A DNA stretch of 42,574 nt, from NCBI GenBank assembly GCA_021792405.1, contig JAJYUU010000019.1:1-42574 (forward strand), written 5' to 3'. Below the pieces are notes generated by a model. It was not told where the DNA came from, did no database searches, and saw nothing but the letters and a program-made list of their open reading frames with translations. The translations under genes and the position numbers were made by a program. Numbering within the stretch: position 1 is the first letter of the stretch; every line of letters begins with the position of its first letter. The stretch is from Actinomycetes bacterium (GTDB lineage: Bacteria > Actinomycetota > Actinomycetes > Streptosporangiales > Streptosporangiaceae). This document shows, one piece after another, positions 7,793 to 14,778 of this stretch.

Positions 7793-8854
7793 TCAGCTCA
7801 GAAGGTTAGTCTTCCCGCCGTACGCTGCCTCGAGTATCCCCGTCGTCATGACTTCGCTGGCGGTCAGTCGGCGGGAAATAGACTTTATCGCGAACTGCTG
7901 GTCGATGATCTGCTGCATGGTGGTCGGATCGAGCCACAGAACCCCCTTGGGCGAGCTGATCAAAGGGATCTGGGCATGAGCCGTAGCTGTTTCTGATTTG
8001 ATATTGAGGCCCGGCGCCCCATACTTGTCTACGGTTATCTTAGCGGCCGCATCAGGGTTAGCTATGGCGTACTCATATCCCATAATGGTCGCTCGCAGGA
8101 ACTTGACGAGTTCGGCCTTCTTGGTCGCCAGGTTGTGCTTAGTCGTGAACAGCACATCCGCATAGTCACCAAATCCGAGGTCGGATGCGGATACCGAAAC
8201 TATTTTGACGCCCTGAAGCTGAAGGTCCACTCCCTGACTGGTCGAGAACCCGAAGTAACCGTCCGCCTGGTGCGTGACGAGCTGCGTCGGGTCCGCGCCG
8301 GCCGGAATAATCTTCACCTTCGACGGGTCGATGCCCGCAGCCTTCAGCGCCGGGATCAGCTGAGCCGCTTCGGCGGTGTCGATCGCGATCGTCTTGCCTA
8401 CCATGTCCTGCAGCGTCAAGATCGGGTTGCTGGCCAGGCTGATGCAAGACTCAGGTGTCTTCTGGAATATGGCAGCGAACATAACCAGCGGCAGGCCTTT
8501 GTCGATCGCCTGCAACAAGACGATGTTGTCATCGTCACCGAGGTCGGCGCGGCCTGCCGCGACTAGCTCGGACGCCGAGATGTTCGGGCCGCCGGCCGCG
8601 AAGGTGACGTTAAGGCCCTGCTTGGTGTAGTAGTTATTGTTCTCTGCGGCGAAGAACCCGGAGAACTGCGTTATCTTAAGCCACTCAAGCTGATAGCTGA
8701 GATTGACCAGGGAACCTGAGCCAGCGGATGCACTGTTTCCGCAGGCCGCGAGAATCGGAGCTGCCCCAAGCGCGGCCAGGCCGAGCCCCGCGCCCTTGAG
8801 CAGTTGGCGCCTGCCGAACGCCACCGGATGGGTGGACTCGTGAATAGGTTGCAT
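7793..8854 (-). CDS. THI5/NMT1-type ABC substrate-binding lipoprotein
   Basis: 353 residues. The N-terminus has a twin-arginine motif (GRRQLLKG) followed by a hydrophobic stretch and a lipobox (ILAAC near residue 38), so it is likely a Tat-exported lipoprotein. The mature part begins LSYQLEWLKITQFSGFFAA and has AAGGPNISASELVAAG, which resembles ThiY/RibY/THI5 binding proteins that bind pyrimidines, thiamine precursors or riboflavin. GKTIAIDTAEAAQL is a second family block. An AGGAGG-like site (GGAGGATC) precedes the ATG at 8854. It is the first gene of the importer/E1 operon. The ligand is unknown; a heterocycle is the best guess from the family. Confidence 0.88.
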   Translation of the reverse strand: MQPIHESTHPVAFGRRQLLKGAGLGLAALGAAPILAACGNSASAGSGSLVNLSYQLEWLKITQFSGFFAAENNNYYTKQGLNVTFAAGGPNISASELVAAGRADLGDDDNIVLLQAIDKGLPLVMFAAIFQKTPESCISLASNPILTLQDMVGKTIAIDTAEAAQLIPALKAAGIDPSKVKIIPAGADPTQLVTHQADGYFGFSTSQGVDLQLQGVKIVSVSASDLGFGDYADVLFTTKHNLATKKAELVKFLRATIMGYEYAIANPDAAAKITVDKYGAPGLNIKSETATAHAQIPLISSPKGVLWLDPTTMQQIIDQQFAIKSISRRLTASEVMTTGILEAAYGGKTNLLS

Positions 8855-8958
8855 TCCAGATCCTCCAGCTCTGCCACTGGTGCACGGCCGAAATAATTGT
8901 TCGGTGGCGCCTGAGGTGACTAATCACTGCACTCAGATTCGCTTCCTGACTTGTAGGT

Positions 8959-9007
8959 ATTATCTAGGCCAGCGGCGGCGGCTATGAATGATCATAGTGT
9001 CTAGACA
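8959..9007 (-). promoter_or_regulatory. candidate promoter with two adjacent palindromes upstream of the importer operon
   Basis: On the minus strand a -10-like GATAAT lies at 8964-8959. The -35 position falls at 8987-8982, inside the inverted repeat CTATGA-N4-TCATAG (8982-8997). Directly next to this is a perfect 10-bp palindrome, TGTCTAGACA (8998-9007). The -35 hexamer itself is poor, which fits a promoter needing an activator. The rest of the 204-base gap to the SDR gene shows no gene. Confidence 0.5.
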
Positions 9008-9058
9008 AAGTTGGTTCCAGTTAGCACGGTGTAGTGTGGGCTGACTTGCGCGCATCGG

Positions 9059-9781
9059 CTACCGCGCCGTATAGCCGCCGTCGGCCAGCACGACGGCTCC
9101 AGTGAGGAAGCTGCTCTCGTCGGAGGCGAGGAACGCGGTCAGCGATGCGATCTCTGCCGGGCTCGCGAACCTGCCCAGCGGATGGGCCTGTTCGACCTGC
9201 CTGCGGAACTCCGGATGCGGCCGGAACTGCTCGACCGTCATCGCTGTCTCGACTACACCGGGGCACACGGCGTTCGACCGGATGCCGTCCTTGGCATGGT
9301 CGACGGCGATGGCACGCGCCAGGCCGATTACACCAGCCTTGCTCGCGCAGTAGGCCGGCTCGTCCGTTGTGGCGACCACGCCGGACATGGACGCGTGGAA
9401 GACCAGTGAGCCGCCGCCGGGCATTCGCCGCACGGCGTGCTTGGCGCTCAGGAACGCGCCAGTCAGGTTGACCTGTATGACCCGGTTCCAGTCGGCCAGC
9501 GTGGTCTGGTCGAGCCGCACCTCGTGCGCCACTCCCGCGTTCGCGACGAGCACATCCAGACGCGAGAAGCGTTCGAGCACCGCGTCGAGAGCAGCGGCGA
9601 CCGAGTTCTCGTCGGTGACGTCGCAGCGCAATGGCAGCTGGGCTCCTGACGCGGTCGCTCCGTCAAGATCGAGATCGAGCGCCGCAACCAGGGCGCCCTC
9701 GGCCATGAACCGCTGGACCGTGGCCAGGCCTATCCCGGAGCCGCCACCGGTGATGACGCATACCTTGTCGCTCAGTCGCAT
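9059..9781 (-). CDS. short-chain dehydrogenase/reductase
   Basis: A 240-residue classical SDR: cofactor loop TGGGSGIG (residues 11-18), an acidic DLDLDG after beta-2 that favours NAD(H), LVANAGVAH, catalytic Ser in HASMSG, YCASK catalytic pair, and the C-terminal LTGAVVLADGGYTAR end common in 3-oxoacyl/acetoin-type reductases. The start at 9781 has a strong GAAGGAGAAGG upstream; the longer frame reads back through the gamma-glutamyltransferase-like gene and is not protein-like. It closes the PucR-proximal operon, 67 bases after the upstream stop. The substrate is not predictable. Confidence 0.9.
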   Translation of the reverse strand: MRLSDKVCVITGGGSGIGLATVQRFMAEGALVAALDLDLDGATASGAQLPLRCDVTDENSVAAALDAVLERFSRLDVLVANAGVAHEVRLDQTTLADWNRVIQVNLTGAFLSAKHAVRRMPGGGSLVFHASMSGVVATTDEPAYCASKAGVIGLARAIAVDHAKDGIRSNAVCPGVVETAMTVEQFRPHPEFRRQVEQAHPLGRFASPAEIASLTAFLASDESSFLTGAVVLADGGYTAR

Positions 9782-9848
9782 GAGCCGTCCTTCTCCTTCG
9801 TGTTCGCAGGCTGTGCCCGCGCCCGACTGCACGCCTGACTGGCACCGG

Positions 9849-11597
9849 TCATCGAGCGATCGCGTAGGCGCTGCGACGCGGATCGGCGCCGGCGGTGATG
9901 AGGCATTGCTCGCTACCGGGTGCTGCCGCCCGGCAATGCTGGACGGACCCGGCATCGAATTCGTACGGCGGCCACAGGTGAATGTCGTGGCCCCGGCGCT
10001 CCAGCTCATCGCGGACCTCGGGCCCGATCCTGTCCTCGACGAACACCAGGCGATCGGCACCGGGATGCGGATGGAATGCGCTAGGGAAGCTGAACCCGGC
10101 GATCCGAGGCGCCTCCACTGCCTGCTGGGCGGTCATGCCGAACTCCGTCATGTTCAGAAATACCTGCGTCAGCGCCTGCACGATCACGTCGCCGCCTGGG
10201 CACGCCATGGCCCAAGTCTCGGAGTTGCCCTCGCCGCCCAGCGCGATCAGCGCCGCGGGTGTGACGCACGGGCGCTTGCCCGGCGCGAGTGCGTTGGGGT
10301 GGCCGGCGGCCAGCCTGCTTTGCACTCCGCGCGGCGAGCATGAGATCCCCAGGCCGCTGATGATCGGCGCGCCGTCGAGCGTGTCGCTGGGCGCCGTGCA
10401 GAAGGCGTTGCCGTGTGCGTCCACCACGGCTACTGCCGTCGTGCTGCGCAGCGGTGAAGCCGACTCGTCGGCGGCCGCGAGTTTCCCGAGTGCCCGGCGG
10501 CCGATCCTTGCCCGCAATGTAGCCAGGTACCGCTCGGACACCAGTTCCTCGGGGTCGAGGCGGGTGAAGTCTGGATCGCCGTAATACTGCTCGCGGTCCG
10601 CGAAGGCGAGCTTCAGTGCCTCGATAACGTGGTGCAGATAGTCCGGGCTGTTGTGACCCAACTGGGCCAGCGGGATGCCGCGCAGGATGCCCAGCGCCTG
10701 TGCGGTGATCAGGCCCTGACTCCAGGTCGGCGGCACGAACACCCGCCAGTCCCGGTAACTGACGCTGGGGGCCTGCGCCACCTGGGCCTGAAACGAGGCG
10801 AGGTCGGGCTCGGCCAGGTAGCCTCCGGCGGACTGGACGAAGCTCACGATCTGAGCGGCGATCGGGCCGCGATAGAAGGCATTGTGAACGGCATTGAGCC
10901 GCTCCAGCCTCGTGTCGCCTTGCTCGGCCGCCGCCAGGATGCCTAGCAGGCGCCCGAGATCGGCCTGGACCAGCCGCTCGCCAAAGCCGGGCGCGCGCCC
11001 GCTCGGCCAGTAGATCTCGCGGGTTGTCGGCCATCGGGCAAACCCGGTCCCCATCAGCCGCAGGCTTTCGGCGGTGCGCAGGTCAAGCGGGAACCCGCCC
11101 AAGGCGAGTTCGGCTGCGGGCGCCGCGACCTCGCTGAAGCTCCAGGTGCCGAATCGGGCCAGCGCCGTTATCCAAGCCGACGGGGCACCGGGGACAATGC
11201 AAGGCACGCCTCCGAGCGGCAGCCCACCGCCGTAGCGCGCTTGAAGACCCTCGCGGTCTGCCGCCATGCCCCAGCGACCGACGCCGGCCACGCTCTGCGC
11301 CACGTCGCGGCCGGCCACGCGGACCAGAATCGGAGCTATCCCCCCGAAGTTCGCCATGTCGACCTGCACCACATTCGACGCTATTCCGGCCGCCACGCCG
11401 GCATCGATCGCGTTGCCACCACGGCTGAGGACGTCGGCCGCGATCTGGCTCACCAGCGGGTGCCCGGCGACCACGGCCCAGCGGTCGCCCACGACGGTCG
11501 GGCGCATCGCTTCAGGCGGCGAGTAAATGCCGGGAACCAGTCCGCCGCCCATGCCGCCGCCGGTGGGAAGCGGCGGTTGGCCCTGCGCTGCCGTCAT
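9849..11597 (-). CDS. gamma-glutamyltransferase-like Ntn hydrolase
   Basis: 582 residues of the gamma-glutamyltranspeptidase family. Visible blocks are VAGHPLVSQIAADVLSRGG with NAIDAGVAAG near the N-terminus, GGIAPILVRV, and an autoprocessing region STTAVAVVDAHGNA, where the first Thr of TTAVAVVD aligns with the catalytic Thr of TTHxSVVD in classical enzymes. The usual His after TT is Ala here. No signal peptide is seen, so unlike periplasmic or secreted GGTs it is probably cytoplasmic. Relatives include glutathione hydrolases, cephalosporin acylases and enzymes of soil catabolic clusters. Here it probably hydrolyses an amide or gamma-glutamyl bond of the imported compound. It follows the SMP-30 gene by about 39 bases. 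Confidence 0.85.
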   Translation of the reverse strand: MTAAQGQPPLPTGGGMGGGLVPGIYSPPEAMRPTVVGDRWAVVAGHPLVSQIAADVLSRGGNAIDAGVAAGIASNVVQVDMANFGGIAPILVRVAGRDVAQSVAGVGRWGMAADREGLQARYGGGLPLGGVPCIVPGAPSAWITALARFGTWSFSEVAAPAAELALGGFPLDLRTAESLRLMGTGFARWPTTREIYWPSGRAPGFGERLVQADLGRLLGILAAAEQGDTRLERLNAVHNAFYRGPIAAQIVSFVQSAGGYLAEPDLASFQAQVAQAPSVSYRDWRVFVPPTWSQGLITAQALGILRGIPLAQLGHNSPDYLHHVIEALKLAFADREQYYGDPDFTRLDPEELVSERYLATLRARIGRRALGKLAAADESASPLRSTTAVAVVDAHGNAFCTAPSDTLDGAPIISGLGISCSPRGVQSRLAAGHPNALAPGKRPCVTPAALIALGGEGNSETWAMACPGGDVIVQALTQVFLNMTEFGMTAQQAVEAPRIAGFSFPSAFHPHPGADRLVFVEDRIGPEVRDELERRGHDIHLWPPYEFDAGSVQHCRAAAPGSEQCLITAGADPRRSAYAIAR

Positions 11598-11636
11598 CGG
11601 AGTCCTCCCGTCACGTCGCCGAACTGCTGATGTCCG

Positions 11637-12518
11637 TCAGCCGGCATAGGCCGGCATACTCAGGCCGCGAAAGCCAGTCGAGGCACAAAACACCGAGCCG
11701 GCCAGCGGCTCGGCACGCAGCATCCGCTCGGTCATCTCGACCCGGGCTGTCGTGATGAAAAGCTGATCGAGCTCTGGGCCGGCAAAGCAGCAGCTGCTGA
11801 CGTTGCGAACGGGAAGCGGCAGGACGGCATCGAGCTCACCGTCCGGCGAATAGCGCCGCACTTGCCCCCCGCCCCAGATCGCGACCCAGACTCCGCCGAG
11901 GCTGTCGACTGCCAGGCCGTCCGGCGACCCGTCAACGTGGTCGACGCTGGCCCACGGCCGTCGGCCGGTCGCTGATCCGTCGCGTACGTCGTAGTCGAGT
12001 ACGTCGATCCGGCCGACGGCACTGTCGACGAAGTACATCAGCGAGCCGTCGGGGCTCCAGCCGATGCCATTGGCGATGCAGGTCTGATCGATGACCTTCA
12101 CCGGGTCGCCGGCCGGGCTCAGCCGGTACAGGCCGCCCCGCCCAGCCGTCAGATCCTTGTCCAGGGTGCCGAGCCAGAGTCGGCCAGCCGGGTCCACGCC
12201 CATGTCGCCGAGCCGGTTCGTGACGATGTCGGCCTCGACCGGGATATGACGCTCGACCTCGCCGCCGGCGTCGAGAAGCAAGAGCCCGTCGTCGACGGCC
12301 ACCACCGTTCCCCCGGCCACCCGTGGCAGCGCCGCGCTCACCGGCCTGCCGTACTCGCAGACGGACGTGATGCCAGCGCCGATGTCATGGGAATAGAGCC
12401 GACCCCGGATGATGTCCACCCACAGCAAGACGCCTTTCGCCGGATGCCAGGCCGGGCCCTCGCCGAGCTCATCGCACGCGGTGAAGAACTCAGCGGCCTC
12501 GGCGTCGAGGACTCTCAT
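11637..12518 (-). CDS. SMP-30/gluconolactonase/LRE-family lactonase
   Basis: A 293-residue six-bladed beta-propeller. Signature elements are ELGEGPAWHPAKGVLLWVDI near residue 17 (metal Glu), DPAGRLWLGTLD, IANGIGWSPDGSLMYFVDS (metal Asn and Asp), and SPDGLAVDSLGGVWVAIW. Family members hydrolyse lactones or related cyclic esters with a divalent metal in the cytoplasm. The ATG at 12518 overlaps the TGA of the amidohydrolase gene (ATGA), indicating coupling. In this cluster it may open a lactone or lactam-like ring formed by the upstream hydrolase, but that order is an inference. Confidence 0.88.
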   Translation of the reverse strand: MRVLDAEAAEFFTACDELGEGPAWHPAKGVLLWVDIIRGRLYSHDIGAGITSVCEYGRPVSAALPRVAGGTVVAVDDGLLLLDAGGEVERHIPVEADIVTNRLGDMGVDPAGRLWLGTLDKDLTAGRGGLYRLSPAGDPVKVIDQTCIANGIGWSPDGSLMYFVDSAVGRIDVLDYDVRDGSATGRRPWASVDHVDGSPDGLAVDSLGGVWVAIWGGGQVRRYSPDGELDAVLPLPVRNVSSCCFAGPELDQLFITTARVEMTERMLRAEPLAGSVFCASTGFRGLSMPAYAG

Positions 12519-13921
12519 GCGCCGCCCCAGGGCATACGGGTAAGCAACTGGCGCAGCTCGCGTACCTGCTTCCCCGTCGCGGACTGCCGGGCCGCCCTCG
12601 CGCCCTGGTCAGCGGCGAGCCGCTGCCTGGACCTGGCTCGTGCGGCTTCCACCTCGGCGGCGCAATGAAGGCGCCCGCCGGAAACCAGCCGCCGCCCCGC
12701 GCAGATGACCTCGTGAATATCGGCGGTGCTGCCAGCCGCGAGGAACCCCTCAGCGGTCTCCTCGTCCGCCACGGCACTCGCAGCGATCAGATCGGCGCGG
12801 TATCCGGCCGCTATCCGACCAATCTGGCCTGACCGGCCGATCGCCGCCGCGCCGCCGACAGTCGCCAGGCCGAGCGCCTGCCGCCCGGTCAGCGGGTCGC
12901 CGAGATGGCCCGCGGCAGCGACCGCGGCGCGCATCTCGGCTAGCATGTCCACCCGGCCGTCGATCGGATGGCTGTCCAGGCCGAGCGCCACAGACAGCCC
13001 GGCTCGGCGCCAGCGCGCAACCGGGGCCGTGCCGACCCGGAGCCCGGCGTTGGACGATGGGCAGTGCACGACCGTGACTCTGCGAGACGCGAGCTCAGCG
13101 ACCTCGTCAGCGGCGAGCCAGACGCCATGCGCGGCCGACAGCGCGGGCCCAAGCAGGTCCCATCGGCGGAGCCTGGACACCGGGTCTTCACTAATCCAGC
13201 CCCGCTGGAAGGAGCTTTCCAGCAGGTGCGTATGGACTCTGACGCCGGCCACGCGCAGCGCCCTGATCTCGGCGAGCAGGGAATCTGAGCACCACTGCGG
13301 CGCTACCGGCGCCACGCCCACCCGGGTCAGCTTGCCAGGGCAGGACCGGCGCGCGACGCTGACCAAGTCCCGGAGCTGGCGCACTGGCATCCCGCGCTCG
13401 GGACCAGCGCCGCAGGGTGACGCGGGCGAGTATTCTGCCTGATCGGTCAGGCCGATCATGAGCTCGGCGCTGATCCCCGTCGCATCGAGCGCGCGGGCGG
13501 CAGACTGCACCTGGTCCAGGTATTCGTCCCGACCAGCGAAGCTATGCAGCACGCCCTGGACGGCAGTCACGCCGGCGGCGAGCAGGTCTCCGGCCGCAAC
13601 CAGAGCCTCGTCGGCGACGTCGAGCTGAGTGACGGTCCGAAGGCGCAGCAGCCAGCTCTCCAGGTCGATGTCAGGCACGCCCTGCTCGCTCAGGGCTAGG
13701 CCGCGCAGGTGCGAATGAGCGTCCACGAAGCCGGGCAGGACGAGGCCGTCCAGTGCCACGACTTCTGTATTCCTGCTGATGCTCTGATCGGTGAGGGAGA
13801 ACTTAGCTACCTGCCGGATCAGTCCGTTCTCGATGAGCACGCCGACGTCGTGACTGACCGGGGCACGGGAGTCCACGAGCAGCCGCTCGCATCGCAGGAG
13901 CAGCGGCGGCGCCTCAGCCAA
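12515..13921 (-). CDS. Atz/TrzN-type amidohydrolase (metal-dependent deaminase or ring hydrolase)
   Basis: 468 residues of the amidohydrolase superfamily, subgroup of S-adenosylhomocysteine/guanine deaminases and triazine hydrolases. Metal-site motifs are GFVDAHSHLRG (HxH, about residue 66), THLLES (metal His about residue 231, with a following Glu), SAAHGVWL (His) and LGLDSHP (catalytic Asp). A C-terminal composite beta domain ends in IAAGYRADLIA. Such enzymes deaminate or dechlorinate nitrogen heterocycles. The start overlaps the preceding amidohydrolase-2 gene by eight bases. The many substitutions around the HxH and SxxH motifs prevent a substrate call. Confidence 0.88.
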   Translation of the reverse strand: MAEAPPLLLRCERLLVDSRAPVSHDVGVLIENGLIRQVAKFSLTDQSISRNTEVVALDGLVLPGFVDAHSHLRGLALSEQGVPDIDLESWLLRLRTVTQLDVADEALVAAGDLLAAGVTAVQGVLHSFAGRDEYLDQVQSAARALDATGISAELMIGLTDQAEYSPASPCGAGPERGMPVRQLRDLVSVARRSCPGKLTRVGVAPVAPQWCSDSLLAEIRALRVAGVRVHTHLLESSFQRGWISEDPVSRLRRWDLLGPALSAAHGVWLAADEVAELASRRVTVVHCPSSNAGLRVGTAPVARWRRAGLSVALGLDSHPIDGRVDMLAEMRAAVAAAGHLGDPLTGRQALGLATVGGAAAIGRSGQIGRIAAGYRADLIAASAVADEETAEGFLAAGSTADIHEVICAGRRLVSGGRLHCAAEVEAARARSRQRLAADQGARAARQSATGKQVRELRQLLTRMPWGGA

Positions 13922-14648
13922 GGCGCAGCAGCACCGCGAGGTTGCCGCCCTCCACGCGCTGCCTGTCTGCCTCGGACGGGATCGCCCGTGCGATCTTCGC
14001 CCGCTCCAGGTCGAAGTCGCTTCCCGGCCAGTCGGTGCCCATTACGAGCTTTTCCGGGCCGAGCCGCGAGTAGGCCATTTTCACTTCGATGAGCTGCGTA
14101 CCGGAGGTCTCCAGGTAAATCTGGCTGTTCCGCTCGGCTACCAAGATGGCCTCCATCACATTCCAGACGGTCCCCATGTGGGCTACGAGCAATGGCACAT
14201 CCGGGAATCCACGGGAAATCTCCTCGAACGCGAGCGGCGCGCAGAAGGGATCGTCAAGAGCGTTCACCAGGACAACGAGCCCGAGATCGGCGCACGCGCG
14301 GAAGACCGGGTCGAGCAGGCCGTGGTCGGCGAAGTGGTAGCCATGCATCGTCGGATGCAACTTGACCCCGCGTAGCATCAGTTCGCCGGCGCAGCGGCGC
14401 AGTTCGTTGATCGCGTCGGGGCGTCGCGGATCGACCTGGCCAAATCCGATGATCCGGTCCGGGTATTTATCTATGGTCGCTGCGATGAAATCGTTGTCGA
14501 TCATCTGTCCCAGAGAGCAGGCGACAGCTTTGTCGACACCGGCGGCGTCCATGGCGCCGAGCATTGTTTCAGGGCCGTAGGATTCGGCAGTGAGGTAATC
14601 TGAGGTGCCGCCCGCCTGCCAGATATTATTATATGCATCGATAATCAC
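13914..14648 (-). CDS. amidohydrolase-2 (TIM-barrel metal hydrolase fold) protein with altered metal site
   Basis: 244 residues of the amidohydrolase-2 fold, a family of decarboxylases and hydrolases. GFGQVDPRRP, GVKLHPTMHGY, PLLVAHMGTVWN and LVMGTDWPGSDF match the conserved barrel segments, including the late His and Asp ligands. The N-terminal HxH that normally follows IDA is replaced: the text is MIIDAYNNIW, with Tyr and Asn in place of both His. The strand that usually provides another His reads VLVNALDD. The enzyme is therefore either metal-poor, differently liganded or non-catalytic. The start is a GTG at 14648 with GGAG upstream. It is the first gene of the operon after the regulator. 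Confidence 0.82.
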   Translation of the reverse strand: MIIDAYNNIWQAGGTSDYLTAESYGPETMLGAMDAAGVDKAVACSLGQMIDNDFIAATIDKYPDRIIGFGQVDPRRPDAINELRRCAGELMLRGVKLHPTMHGYHFADHGLLDPVFRACADLGLVVLVNALDDPFCAPLAFEEISRGFPDVPLLVAHMGTVWNVMEAILVAERNSQIYLETSGTQLIEVKMAYSRLGPEKLVMGTDWPGSDFDLERAKIARAIPSEADRQRVEGGNLAVLLRLG

Positions 14649-14691
14649 TAAATTGCTCCGCCTAGCATTTCGGATAGGTACGGCATAACTA

Positions 14692-14720
14692 AGATTAACC
14701 GATCAATTTCATTGCGGTAA
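14692..14720 (-). promoter_or_regulatory. candidate sigma70-type promoter for the amidohydrolase operon
   Basis: Read on the minus strand, TTACCG (14720-14715) and TAATCT (14697-14692) are separated by 17 bases, about 45 bases upstream of the GTG start at 14648. The region is markedly more AT-rich than its surroundings. This is a sequence match only. Confidence 0.45.
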
Positions 14721-14752
14721 TTAGCATCATGTATTGGAATGAGTTCGAAGGC

Positions 14753-14767
14753 CTGACACCGTGTCAG
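14753..14767. promoter_or_regulatory. palindromic candidate operator between pucR and its target operon
   Basis: CTGACAC-C-GTGTCAG is a perfect inverted repeat with 7-base arms and a 1-base centre. It lies about 33 bases upstream of the candidate -35 element, a common activator position, and 11 bases beyond the regulator's stop codon. The one-base centre makes it a poor RNA hairpin, so a protein-binding site, plausibly for the PucR-type regulator, is preferred over a terminator. Confidence 0.5.
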
Positions 14768-14778
14768 CAGAGGTCTCG

